Shown: piece by piece, positions 35,232-43,864 of the stretch | How positions within the stretch are numbered: the stretch's first letter is position 1 | How the letters are laid out: the number at the start of each line of letters is the position of its first letter | DNA from: Oscillospiraceae bacterium | GTDB lineage: Bacteria > Bacillota > Clostridia > Oscillospirales > Oscillospiraceae | NCBI GenBank assembly: GCA_017432615.1 | Contig: JAFRIV010000026.1 | Span: 1-60,173, forward strand | Direction: 5' to 3' | DNA length: 60,173 nucleotides | Made by a program: the position numbers and the translations under genes | Notes under the pieces: model-generated | Seen by the model: only the letters and a program-made list of their open reading frames with translations | What the model was told of the DNA's origin: nothing | The model's database searches: none

Positions 35232-35250
35232 TTTTCTGTTCTCCGCTTTT

Positions 35251-35769
35251 TTATAATTCCTTCAGTTCATTCACATCCAGCAGGTGCACGGTCAGTCCTT
35301 CCCGCTGCGCAATGAGGATCGTGCTCATGGTTCCGCCAGGTCTTCCGTTAAAGCAGGCGATCAGGGCTGATGAACGCTCCACCATATAACGGTTCCTGCG
35401 CTGCATGCAGTCGGGCGTGTAGGCTTCCTGACAGGTTTTTATGGCGTCGCACTGTTCCAGCAGGGAAGCATATTTTGCCTTTTGTTTACTGTTCCATCGG
35501 TTAGCCTGATCTGCACAGGGAATCGCCGCTTCCAGCGTGACATCCGGGTGCTGTGCTTTCAGGGCAAGCACGGCATCGGCAAAATACATGTCACAGCCGA
35601 TGGCCATTCCGCAAAGAAAGTGGCGGTATCCAAGAGTATACAGAGTATTGAGCTGCCCGGCGATCCATTCTTTTGCCCGGATACAGCGTTCATCACTTTC
35701 CCGCATTCCCCAGGGAAGCTTCATCGGGCGGTGACCGCTGAAACAACAGGTGGTTTCACGATCCGTCAT
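35251..35769 (-). CDS. SLOG-family (DUF1273/YpsA-like) nucleotide-binding protein
   Basis: The 172-residue Rossmann-like protein opens CCFSGHRPMKLPWG. It has the glycine-containing pocket FLCGMAIGCDMYFADAVL (about 50-67) and AIPCADQANRW, then RRNRYMVERSSALIACFNGRPGGTMSTI. This matches the SLOG/DUF1273 family, predicted to bind nucleotides or nucleotide-derived ligands. YpsA of B. subtilis affects division and stress, but the biochemical role is open. The ATG follows GAGGT. It lies 24 bases after recG. Confidence 0.85.
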   Translation of the reverse strand: MTDRETTCCFSGHRPMKLPWGMRESDERCIRAKEWIAGQLNTLYTLGYRHFLCGMAIGCDMYFADAVLALKAQHPDVTLEAAIPCADQANRWNSKQKAKYASLLEQCDAIKTCQEAYTPDCMQRRNRYMVERSSALIACFNGRPGGTMSTILIAQREGLTVHLLDVNELKEL

Positions 35770-35793
35770 TGTCGTTTTTTGACCTCAGTTTCG

Positions 35794-37851
35794 TTAATTC
35801 ATGGTGGAAACAGTGTTTAGCTGTACTCTTTCGATCCTTTTTCGCAAAGCCTGATGCTCCGGCAGGGCAAGCGATGCATCCTGCCGGAAAATCATCTCGG
35901 CATCTTCTTTGGCTGCTTTCAGGACCTCGGCATCTGCCCAAAGATCTGCGGCATACATCGCCGGCAAACCATGCTGTCTTTCCCCGAGAAAGTCTCCCGG
36001 GCCGCGCAGCTTCAGATCTTCTTCCGCAATCTGAAACCCGTCGTTTGTCTTGCATAAAATTGCTAGTCTCTGTTTTGCCTCTTCATTCTCCGCGTCTGAA
36101 ACCAGCACACAGAAGCTTTTGTCTTTCCCGCGTCCTACACGGCCGCGCAGCTGATGCAGCTGTGACAGTCCGAAACGCTCTGCATTCTCAATGATCATCA
36201 GGGTGGCATTCGGCACATTAACGCCTACTTCCACAACGGTTGTGGCGACGAGCACATCCAGTTCCCCGCGGGAAAACCGCAGCATCACATCGTCTTTCTC
36301 TTCACTTTTCATGCGCCCGTGCATACAGCCGATAGAAAGGTCCGGCAAGGCCAGCTTCAGTTCTTCGGTCTGTCTCTCGGCAGACTTCAAAGCCGGATCG
36401 GTCTCTTCCTCCGCATCTTCCACCATCGGGCAGATCACGTAACTCTGGTTGCCGTTTTCCGCCTGTTTGTGCAGGAAAGCAATCAATCGGTCGCGGTATC
36501 TGCTGCCTACAGCGTAGGTATCGACAGTTTGCCGGCCGGGCGGCATTTCATCCAGCACGGATACATCAAGGTCTCCATACAGCAGCAAAGCCAGTGTACG
36601 AGGGATCGGTGTAGCGGACATCACCAGCACATGCGGGGTCTCACCCTTATGGATCAGGGCAGCGCGCTGCTCCACACCGAAGCGGTGCTGCTCATCCGTA
36701 ATCACCAGCCCCAGGTTCGGATAGGTTACCCCTTCCGAAAACAGGGCGTGGGTGCCGATGATCAGGTCTATTTTTCCCTCCGACAGTGTTTCGCGCAGGG
36801 CGGTCTTTTCTTTTGCACGCATCGATCCTGTGAGGACCCCCACACGGATCCCAAGCGGCGTCAGCAGTGTTGAAAGAGAGGCAAAATGCTGTTGGGCGAG
36901 CACTTCCGTCGGCACCATAAACGCTGTGCAATAGCCGTTGCAGGCAGCAACCCAGGCTAACGCCGCAGCACAGAGGGTCTTCCCGGATCCCACATCGCCC
37001 TGGATCAGGCGGTTCATGGCCCTGCCGGAGGTCATATCCTTCAGCGCATCTGTGACAGCGCGCTTCTGTGCATTGGTCGGCGGATAGGGAAGCCGGGAAT
37101 AAAACCCGTCCAGTTCCGGTGCGAAAAAAACCTTTCCGCGGGCAGTCCTTCCGCCCAACCGCCTGGCCTCCATAGTACAGGCCAGCGTAAATAATTCTTC
37201 ATAAACCAGGCGCTTTTTCGCTCTGGCAAGGGCGTCAAAGTCCGTCGGGAAGTGCACCTGCCGGTAAGCAAACCCAACGTCGGCCAGCGCATGCCGGGTC
37301 AATATCTCATTCGGGATCCATTCCGGCAGCTGGGCAGCACAGGCGTCGACAGCCAGCGCAACACTTTGCAGAATGTTCTTCTGCGTCAGCCCGTGACAGG
37401 CATGGTAAATGGGGATGATCTTGCCGGTGATCCGGCTCTGTCCGCCGGCAATCTCTGTGACGGGGTTGCTCATCCGGCGTTTCGAGCCGGATAATTCCAT
37501 CTTTCCGTAGAAAGTTACTTCCTGTCCGCGTGACAGGCTGTTTTTCATCCAGTTCTGATTAAAGTAGGTTACTTCCATCATGCCGGATTCATCCACAGCC
37601 TTTACCTTGACAAGTTCCATCCCGCGCCGGATGCGGGCAAGTCGCGGGTCCTCGGCAATAATGGCAGAAATACAGGTTGCTTCTCCGTTTTGCGCCAGTG
37701 CGATCGGTGTGACGGTACTGCGGTCTTCATACCTGCGGGGGAAATAAGACAGCAGATCGTAAAGGGTGACCACCCCAAGCCCCGCGAATGCCCGGGCTCG
37801 TTTCTCGCCGATCCCCTTCAGGCTTTTTACAGGATCCTGCAGTGTTGCCAT
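35794..37851 (-). CDS. recG: ATP-dependent DNA helicase RecG
   Basis: The 685-residue helicase remodels stalled forks and Holliday junctions. The N-terminal wedge OB domain covers about residues 50-150 (YFPRRYEDRSTV...). Helicase motifs: I QGDVGSGKTLCAA (about 285), II VITDEQHRFGVEQR (DEQH, about 380), III MSATPIPRTLA, V VATTVVEVGVNVPNA, VI QLRGRVGRG. It starts 3 bases after apbE and uses a GGAG lying in the end of that gene. Confidence 0.97.
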   Translation of the reverse strand: MATLQDPVKSLKGIGEKRARAFAGLGVVTLYDLLSYFPRRYEDRSTVTPIALAQNGEATCISAIIAEDPRLARIRRGMELVKVKAVDESGMMEVTYFNQNWMKNSLSRGQEVTFYGKMELSGSKRRMSNPVTEIAGGQSRITGKIIPIYHACHGLTQKNILQSVALAVDACAAQLPEWIPNEILTRHALADVGFAYRQVHFPTDFDALARAKKRLVYEELFTLACTMEARRLGGRTARGKVFFAPELDGFYSRLPYPPTNAQKRAVTDALKDMTSGRAMNRLIQGDVGSGKTLCAAALAWVAACNGYCTAFMVPTEVLAQQHFASLSTLLTPLGIRVGVLTGSMRAKEKTALRETLSEGKIDLIIGTHALFSEGVTYPNLGLVITDEQHRFGVEQRAALIHKGETPHVLVMSATPIPRTLALLLYGDLDVSVLDEMPPGRQTVDTYAVGSRYRDRLIAFLHKQAENGNQSYVICPMVEDAEEETDPALKSAERQTEELKLALPDLSIGCMHGRMKSEEKDDVMLRFSRGELDVLVATTVVEVGVNVPNATLMIIENAERFGLSQLHQLRGRVGRGKDKSFCVLVSDAENEEAKQRLAILCKTNDGFQIAEEDLKLRGPGDFLGERQHGLPAMYAADLWADAEVLKAAKEDAEMIFRQDASLALPEHQALRKRIERVQLNTVSTMN

Positions 37852-37854
37852 TCT

Positions 37855-38886
37855 TTACTCCACGTAACGAAGCGTATAGTTACTGTTGCGCAGATCAAAT
37901 TCTTCCAGCAGGCCGGAAGTGCAGATGATCTGTCCGTCGCCTGTGATCATGATCATATCAAACCCGCCGTACTGTCGCCAGTAGTTTACCGCACGGGACT
38001 GCCCGAGAGCAAACATTGCGGTGGAAAGACAGTCGGCCATGGTGCCGTCTTCCGCGATCACGGTTACTGACAGCAGCCCGTTTGTAGTGGGGTATCCGTT
38101 CATCGTGCTGAGGACATGGTGGTATTTCGGGTTGGATGGCATATATTTCTGATAGGATCCGGTTGTGCAGATGGCAGCTTCTCCGACGGACAGCACTCCC
38201 AGATATCCGGAAGGATTATTCGGGTCCGTAATGCCGACGCTCCACAGGCTGCCGTCCGGTTTGTTGCCGAGTGTCTGGATATTTCCGGCCAGCGAAACGA
38301 TTCCGCTTTCCACCCCGTTTTTCCGCATGGCATCAATGGCATATTTTGCAGCGCAGCCTCTTGCACAGGAATCAAAACTGAGTTTCCCGTAATAGGGGAA
38401 CTGCACGGTATAGGTGCCGGATGTGGGGAATTTTGATATCGTCAGCAGATCCATGCATAAATTGCCCAGTTGGATATAGATCTCATCCTGGCTCGGGACG
38501 TAGTACCTTCCGTCAGTAAAACCCCACAGGTCTACCAGCGGGTAGATGGTGATATCATAGGCGCCGCCTGTCCGGTCATAAACTTCCTGAGCATCCAGCA
38601 GCATTTCTGCCACCTGGCCGGAAACATTCACCTGTGCCCCTTCCGCGTGGTTCAGTGCATAGACAGTGCTCGTTTCCACATCCGGGTCACTCATGGCGTC
38701 AATGGCAACCACGGTGGCTTCAGCGGCATTGACCCCTGCCTGTCCTCTTTTCCCGTAGGCGGTGAGGGTAAACATGGTATTCATGGCAAACAGCTGCTTT
38801 TGATGTGCCGTGCCTTCTCCGCAGGCTGCAAGCGGCAGGATCATCAAAATGCAAAGTATCATACAAAGAACGGCTTTTCTGTTCAT
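37855..38886 (-). CDS. apbE: ApbE-family FAD:protein FMN transferase lipoprotein
   Basis: The 343-residue predicted lipoprotein has the signal MNRKAVLCMILCILMILPLAAC with lipobox LAAC. It transfers FMN from FAD to Thr/Ser of flavoproteins such as RnfD/G or NqrB/C. ApbE motifs: FAMNTMFTLTAYG (about 32), SFDSCARGCAAKYAID (about 165), SLAGNIQTLG (about 190) and DCLSTAMFALG (about 280). The acidic metal-site and Ala/Gly pattern fits an active enzyme. I chose the ATG at 38886 because CAGGAGTG lies upstream; an ATG at 38913 would precede the lipoprotein signal with an unusual leader. No rnf or nqr genes are in the window. It is first gene of the apbE-recG-SLOG-HAD-PMT operon. Confidence 0.92.
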   Translation of the reverse strand: MNRKAVLCMILCILMILPLAACGEGTAHQKQLFAMNTMFTLTAYGKRGQAGVNAAEATVVAIDAMSDPDVETSTVYALNHAEGAQVNVSGQVAEMLLDAQEVYDRTGGAYDITIYPLVDLWGFTDGRYYVPSQDEIYIQLGNLCMDLLTISKFPTSGTYTVQFPYYGKLSFDSCARGCAAKYAIDAMRKNGVESGIVSLAGNIQTLGNKPDGSLWSVGITDPNNPSGYLGVLSVGEAAICTTGSYQKYMPSNPKYHHVLSTMNGYPTTNGLLSVTVIAEDGTMADCLSTAMFALGQSRAVNYWRQYGGFDMIMITGDGQIICTSGLLEEFDLRNSNYTLRYVE

Positions 38887-38935
38887 TCGTGCACTCCTGA
38901 AACGGCAATTCATTTCAATTTTAGTCTAAAAACGA

Positions 38936-38964
38936 ATTATACATGATTTCTCATCATCCGTCAA
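38936..38964 (-). promoter_or_regulatory. Promoter of the apbE-recG-SLOG-HAD-PMT operon
   Basis: Minus-strand TTGACG, 17-bp spacer, perfect TATAAT, about 50 bases before the apbE ATG. Confidence 0.85.
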
Positions 38965-38970
38965 ATAAAT

Positions 38971-39008
38971 CTGCCGCCCGGGATCATTCAGGCCAGGGCG
39001 GCAGTTTC
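38971..39008 (+). terminator. Hairpin with plus-strand T-run
   Basis: Stem CTGCCGCCC (38971-38979) / GGGCGGCAG (38996-39004), then TTTCTTTT on the plus strand. No plus-strand gene ends here, so it may block antisense transcription into the solute-binding protein gene or act only as a structure upstream of the apbE promoter. Confidence 0.55.
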
Positions 39009-39038
39009 TTTTATGCGCCCGGCGAGCGCACGAATAAT

Positions 39039-39066
39039 AAAAAACACGCCGGGCGGCGTGTTTTTT
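39039..39066. terminator. Terminator of the sensor operon
   Basis: Stem CACGCC / GGCGTG extended by A6/T6 on both sides. It follows the last gene of the minus-strand sensor operon and works in both directions. Confidence 0.83.
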
Positions 39067-39122
39067 GAATAGACGTGAGACCTTAAATCCCCGGGGAAAA
39101 GCAGATAGATTAAGAGGCACGG

Positions 39123-40301
39123 TCACTCCACAAAGATGCCTTCATCCAGAATATAGTGGAAGGAGGGGGAGGAGGAAGTGCTGTTTTCTTTATAGACGGT
39201 GGAAAGGTCTATGGTGTTGGAGGGGTTTTGCGGGTCGGTGCCGGTATATGGCCCCTGAAATACAGGCAAAGACCCCTTGCGGAATGCCGCAATCAGTTCA
39301 TCAATCTTTTCCCGGGACCCCGGGGCAAGCAGTGCCGTATTCGGCTCCAGGAGCTGTACCCAGTCGCTTTCAAAACCGGCAACGCAGTCATTTCCGAATG
39401 CCGTGGCAGACACGTTTTTCTCGATGCGCCTGTTTTCCATAACCGCTTCTACGCTCCCGATTACATAGGGAGTATAATTCACGCGGAGACTGATCAGTGT
39501 GGAATCGGGCGCCACATCCATCATACTGCGGTTATAGCCGACAAAAAAGACGGGTCTGTCCGCTTCCTCACAGGCTATAGCCGGCCCGATCGTATCGGTA
39601 TGATGAGAAAGCACCATGCATCCTTCGTCGATCAGTTCGCGGGCGGTCTGCTTCTCCAAGGCGAAGTTGTTCCAGGCGTGGATATAACGGACTTTCATCG
39701 TCGCCTCGGGTACGACGCTTCGTATCCCAAGGAAAAATGCCGTATAGCCGGAGATGACTTCCGGCGTCTCAAATCCGCCGATGTACCCTACCAGTGCATT
39801 TTCCGGCCTGATGTATCTGTTGTCGATCAGCTGCTGCAGTTTCATCCCGGCGATAACGCCGCTGATATACCTGGCCTGATAGACAGCGCCGTTAAACATA
39901 TGGTAGTTTGACGGGAAAACGGTCCCTTCCGAATGGGGAAACGACACCTGGCAGAAGGTGACATCCGGGTACTCCCCGGCAAGGGAAACAAGCTGTTCAC
40001 TGTAGTTGTTGCAGAAAATGATGCGGCAGCCTTTGTGGATCAGATCCCGCAAAGGTTCCTCTGTTTCTTCGGGAAGAATATTGCTTCGGGTATAGACCTC
40101 TACCCGGTCCGGATATCTCCTCTGGAGGGCATCCCGGGCCAGCATAAAATTATAAGTGTACGGTGTGCTTTCATCGTTTTCAAAAAGAAACCCGACCTTG
40201 ATATTCTCTTCCGATGCCGGCCTGTTCATCACAAAAATGCCGTAATAGGCCGCCAGGACTACCAGACAGGTCAGAAGCGTTGCAGCAACTGTACGTCTCA
40301 T
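39123..40301 (-). CDS. Membrane-anchored BMP/Med-like solute-binding protein
   Basis: The 392-residue protein has an uncleaved-looking N-terminal anchor (RRTVAATLLTCLVVLAAYYGIFVMN) and a periplasmic-binding-protein fold of the basic membrane protein (Bmp/Med/PnrA) type: KVGFLFENDESTPYTYNFMLARDAL, GCRIIFCNNYSEQLVSLAGEYPDVTF, ARYISGVIAGMKLQ, ALVGYIGGFETPEVISGYTAFFLGIRSV and VLSHHTDTIGPA. Relatives bind purine nucleosides. There is no lipobox and no ABC permease or ATPase gene nearby. AAAGGAGGTTGCCGTC precedes the ATG at 40301. It is third in the operon, after the HD-GYP receptor, so a sensory co-receptor role is more likely than transport (inference). Confidence 0.82.
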   Translation of the reverse strand: MRRTVAATLLTCLVVLAAYYGIFVMNRPASEENIKVGFLFENDESTPYTYNFMLARDALQRRYPDRVEVYTRSNILPEETEEPLRDLIHKGCRIIFCNNYSEQLVSLAGEYPDVTFCQVSFPHSEGTVFPSNYHMFNGAVYQARYISGVIAGMKLQQLIDNRYIRPENALVGYIGGFETPEVISGYTAFFLGIRSVVPEATMKVRYIHAWNNFALEKQTARELIDEGCMVLSHHTDTIGPAIACEEADRPVFFVGYNRSMMDVAPDSTLISLRVNYTPYVIGSVEAVMENRRIEKNVSATAFGNDCVAGFESDWVQLLEPNTALLAPGSREKIDELIAAFRKGSLPVFQGPYTGTDPQNPSNTIDLSTVYKENSTSSSPSFHYILDEGIFVE

Positions 40302-40317
40302 GACGGCAACCTCCTTT

Positions 40318-43300
40318 TCACTGCTCATTTTGTTTCTCCGAAGGCACGTTGTATATTGCGTTCAGATCAATATCACCGTTCCGCAGAAGCTTCAGCATGG
40401 CATCGTCCGCCGTGGGATCAAACTGTGTGCCGCGCCCCTTTTCCATCTCGTTGATCACATAGTCAAAATCCATCTGTTTCCGGTAAACACGGTTGGCCGT
40501 CATGGCATCGAAAGCGTCCGCAACGCCGATGATGCGCGCCATTTCCGGGATCTCTTCTCCCTTCAGTCCATCGGGATAGCCTCTCCCGTCCCAGCGTTCA
40601 TGGTGATACTTTGCACCAACGTCCACATCCCGGATCAGCGTCATGTCTTTCAAGATCCTGGCGCCGCTTGTGGTGTGTGTTTTCATCACGGCATACTCTT
40701 CATCCGTAAGACGGGAAGGTTTGTTGAGGATGTTGTCTTTGATCGCAATTTTGCCGATGTCGTGCATGAGAGCGGCATTTTCCAGATTCTTACAGTAAGC
40801 TTCGGACTTTCCGAGTGCTTCGGCAATCATTACAGCGTATTTGGCGACTCTCTTGGAGTGATCGCTGGTACGGACATCTTTGGCATCCACTGTGTTTGCG
40901 ATGGCAATGATGGTCTGTTTGGACATATCTGCCTTTTCCTGCAGCTTGGCATAGCTTCGGTAACCGATGAAGAACAGAATAAACAGGAGCATCATCATGG
41001 CGACCCCGATAAAGTATAAGCGGAAGCCCAGCGTTTCAAAGAATTCCTCATCCTTGATCAGATCAAAAATGCGTTCGGTAACGATGTTCTGGTCACTGTC
41101 AAATACTGCAAGATGAAGCCGATATTCTCCGGCGGGAAGGTTGGTGTATACGATGGAATTGAGATTCGCCTGGGAGCGGGTCGTCCATTCCGCGTCAAAT
41201 CCTTCCAGATAATACCCCACATTCGGGGTCTGTACCGAATAATTGAGGATCTCCGGAAACAGCTCCATACGGGTGATCCCGGTCCCGACTTCAATGCCTT
41301 CATTAGATTCGATCGGAAAACGTATGCCGTCCAGACGTATTGCCGGGATATCGATACGGATGGAAGGCATCGCGGTGGCAAACGCATTGGTGTCAATGGC
41401 AAAGACTCCCGTATCGCAGGGGAGATAGAGGTTGCCGGAATCGTCACACCAGGACCAGGAATTTGCCGTGAGGGAGCTGTTGAGCCCGCGCCTGGCATCC
41501 AGCAGAACGGCCTTGAGTTCCGATGTATCAGAAAGCAGAGCATTGCGGGAAACCACATAGAGCCCGGCACTGCTCATCACAAAAAGGGTATCGATGTCTC
41601 TTATCCACAGATCGTAATTATTGAAGTAGGGAAAGTTGTCCAACCGGCGGATCGTGCCATCTTCCTCCAGATAGCACAGGCCGTTGCTGGTAACCACAAA
41701 TACCCCGTCTGACTGCGGATCGGCTACGGTACGAAGGATCACTTCGGAGCTGAGACCGTCTGAACGGGTGAGTGACTTTGTCACTTCTCCGTTTTCCAGG
41801 ATCGCGATCCCGGCTCCGTCCGTTCCGGCAAGGATCCGGCCGTCAGAAAGTTCGGTCAGGGTCAGGATCACGGTGTTTTTCAGCCCATCAGCGTGGCCGA
41901 GGGTCTTTTGAATGGCACCGTCGGAAATAAAGCTGATACCGGTGTCGCTGGAGGCCAGGATCGTATCGTCGGAGAGCTGCGTGACAACGCGCGCCTTATT
42001 GCCGAAACTGCTATTGATACTGTTGTAAGTGCGCACGGTTCTGTCCGGAAGAACTTCCATCAGGCCCTGGCTGTAGGTGCAGATCCAGAGATGATCCTCC
42101 CTGTCCACCAACAGGCAGCGGATGCGGATGCCTTCCAAAAGCTCGGTCAGATCGTCATTCACTTCTTCCCGGCGCAGGGTATCCACGGCATCCAGGCCTC
42201 CATCAGTCCCAAAATACAGGACATCCTGCCATTTTGCCACGGCATTTACCACTTTGCTCTCCAGACCGACCGTGCTGTAGATATCCCGGAAGGAAGAGGG
42301 GGCGAGCCGCAGCAGCCCGAGGCGGGAAGAGGCAAACCAGAGATTTCCCTGAAAATCTACCAGCATGTTGTCGATAGAGTTATTGAAATCATTGGTGTTG
42401 ATCCGGTGATAGATGCCGTCGCGGTTTAAATAGGCGACTCCGTTGTCTGCGGAGAGAAACAATTCCCCGTTTCCCGGGAAATACAGATCGTTGATGCTGG
42501 TGAGACCTTCACAGCTCTGCTCATATTGGAGATCAAAAATATCATTGGATACATCAAAAAAGTAGAGATGGTTGCCCGTCGTGCCGACGATCAGAAGGCC
42601 TTCCCGGTCAAAGGCACAGGAGTGATAGTATTCTTCCGTCTCCGGAAGACGGAGGGAACAGAGCACTTCGCCGGCCTGCAGCAGAAAGAGGCGTCCGTCA
42701 GAAGTGATCCCGGCCACTTTTCCGGTTTCATCAGCAGAAAGACAGTCGGTATAATTCATCTCGGACAGGGTGCTGATCTGTTTCAAACCGCCGCTGAGAG
42801 ACAGCACCTGCAGGTTGCCCGTGGTGCCGATATAATAGTACCCATCGGAACTTTGGATGATCGAGCGGACAGAATTGGAAGGAAGGCCATGCTCCTGGTC
42901 CAATACACTTACAACTTTCTCATGGATCGAAATGGCAAGCCCGCTGTCGTTGGTGCCGATCCACAATCTCCCTTCCGGGTCAACATACAGGCAGTTGACG
43001 TTGCGCACGGAATCCATGGAGTCCATCCACTGAAAATCCCTGCCGTTATAGCGGTAAAGCCCGGCATAAGTGCCGATCCACAGGACGCCGTCGTTCGTCA
43101 TGGCGATGTCGTTTGCTTCTCCGCAGGGCAGCCCGTTCGTGCTGTTATAAGTGGTCTGCACATAATCACTGTAAACAGAAGAGGGGGTTTCGTTCTCAGC
43201 CTGTGCGCAGATGCCGAAAAGACCGGACAGAAGCCCTACAGCGGTAAAGAGCACCAGCAGATGGATGCCTTTTCCCGAGGGGTTTCCCGTGTGATGATGC

Positions 43301-43851
43301 TGCAAAGTCCATTCTTCCCTGTGCACAAAGCGGAAAAGAATATATACGAGAAAAATGGTAAGTACTTTGTCCAGAAATTCAAGATAAAGCTGCCCGATGA
43401 TAGCACAAACGACCAGGGGAGTATTGAACTGTCGGAGGTAATGGATGACGCTGTCTCCAAAGAGATTGCCTGTATAGCCGCCTCTCAGGATCATATTTAA
43501 CGGAACGGAAACGACAACACACGCCAGTGTGACCATCAGAGCGACGGTCAGACATCCCTGCAGCTTATCCAGGTATTTTTTTCGGAATGTGATTCCGACG
43601 ATGAGAGCCATCATAACACTGGTCAGGGCATACAGCCAGGTAAGCGGTTCGCTGCCCGCCGTCAGAATATTACTGGTGACCCCGACGAGAATACCGCAGA
43701 CAGGGCCGAGAGTACACGCGCAAAGAATGGTTCCGAAAGAATCCAGCCAGAAGGGAAGATCAAAAGCCATACAAAATGCGTTCCCGCCATAATTCAGGGC
43801 TATGCATAATATGGCAAACAGGCAGACCCAGATCGGTTTCCAGTGCCTCAA
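40318..43851 (-). CDS. Membrane beta-propeller receptor with HD-GYP c-di-GMP phosphodiesterase domain
   Basis: The 1,177-residue receptor has five parts. (1) N-terminal membrane region, about 1-185, with about six helices resembling ECF-transporter S components (NYGGNAFCMAFDLPFWLDSFGTILCACTLGP). (2) After a further helix, a two-component-regulator propeller, about 225-830, with a dozen Reg_prop repeats (DGVLWIGTYAGLYRY, EGRLWIGTNDSGLAI). (3) A Y_Y_Y domain, about 850-920. (4) A membrane helix near 950. (5) An HD-GYP domain with MHDIGKIAI, HHERWDGRGYP and ARIIGVADAFDAMT, all intact, so c-di-GMP hydrolysis is expected. I chose the TTG at 43851, which has AGGAGG upstream and avoids a 53-base overlap from the ATG at 43917. 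It is flanked by two solute-binding proteins. Confidence 0.88.
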   Translation of the reverse strand: MRHWKPIWVCLFAILCIALNYGGNAFCMAFDLPFWLDSFGTILCACTLGPVCGILVGVTSNILTAGSEPLTWLYALTSVMMALIVGITFRKKYLDKLQGCLTVALMVTLACVVVSVPLNMILRGGYTGNLFGDSVIHYLRQFNTPLVVCAIIGQLYLEFLDKVLTIFLVYILFRFVHREEWTLQHHHTGNPSGKGIHLLVLFTAVGLLSGLFGICAQAENETPSSVYSDYVQTTYNSTNGLPCGEANDIAMTNDGVLWIGTYAGLYRYNGRDFQWMDSMDSVRNVNCLYVDPEGRLWIGTNDSGLAISIHEKVVSVLDQEHGLPSNSVRSIIQSSDGYYYIGTTGNLQVLSLSGGLKQISTLSEMNYTDCLSADETGKVAGITSDGRLFLLQAGEVLCSLRLPETEEYYHSCAFDREGLLIVGTTGNHLYFFDVSNDIFDLQYEQSCEGLTSINDLYFPGNGELFLSADNGVAYLNRDGIYHRINTNDFNNSIDNMLVDFQGNLWFASSRLGLLRLAPSSFRDIYSTVGLESKVVNAVAKWQDVLYFGTDGGLDAVDTLRREEVNDDLTELLEGIRIRCLLVDREDHLWICTYSQGLMEVLPDRTVRTYNSINSSFGNKARVVTQLSDDTILASSDTGISFISDGAIQKTLGHADGLKNTVILTLTELSDGRILAGTDGAGIAILENGEVTKSLTRSDGLSSEVILRTVADPQSDGVFVVTSNGLCYLEEDGTIRRLDNFPYFNNYDLWIRDIDTLFVMSSAGLYVVSRNALLSDTSELKAVLLDARRGLNSSLTANSWSWCDDSGNLYLPCDTGVFAIDTNAFATAMPSIRIDIPAIRLDGIRFPIESNEGIEVGTGITRMELFPEILNYSVQTPNVGYYLEGFDAEWTTRSQANLNSIVYTNLPAGEYRLHLAVFDSDQNIVTERIFDLIKDEEFFETLGFRLYFIGVAMMMLLFILFFIGYRSYAKLQEKADMSKQTIIAIANTVDAKDVRTSDHSKRVAKYAVMIAEALGKSEAYCKNLENAALMHDIGKIAIKDNILNKPSRLTDEEYAVMKTHTTSGARILKDMTLIRDVDVGAKYHHERWDGRGYPDGLKGEEIPEMARIIGVADAFDAMTANRVYRKQMDFDYVINEMEKGRGTQFDPTADDAMLKLLRNGDIDLNAIYNVPSEKQNEQ

Positions 43852-43864
43852 ATGACTCACCTCC

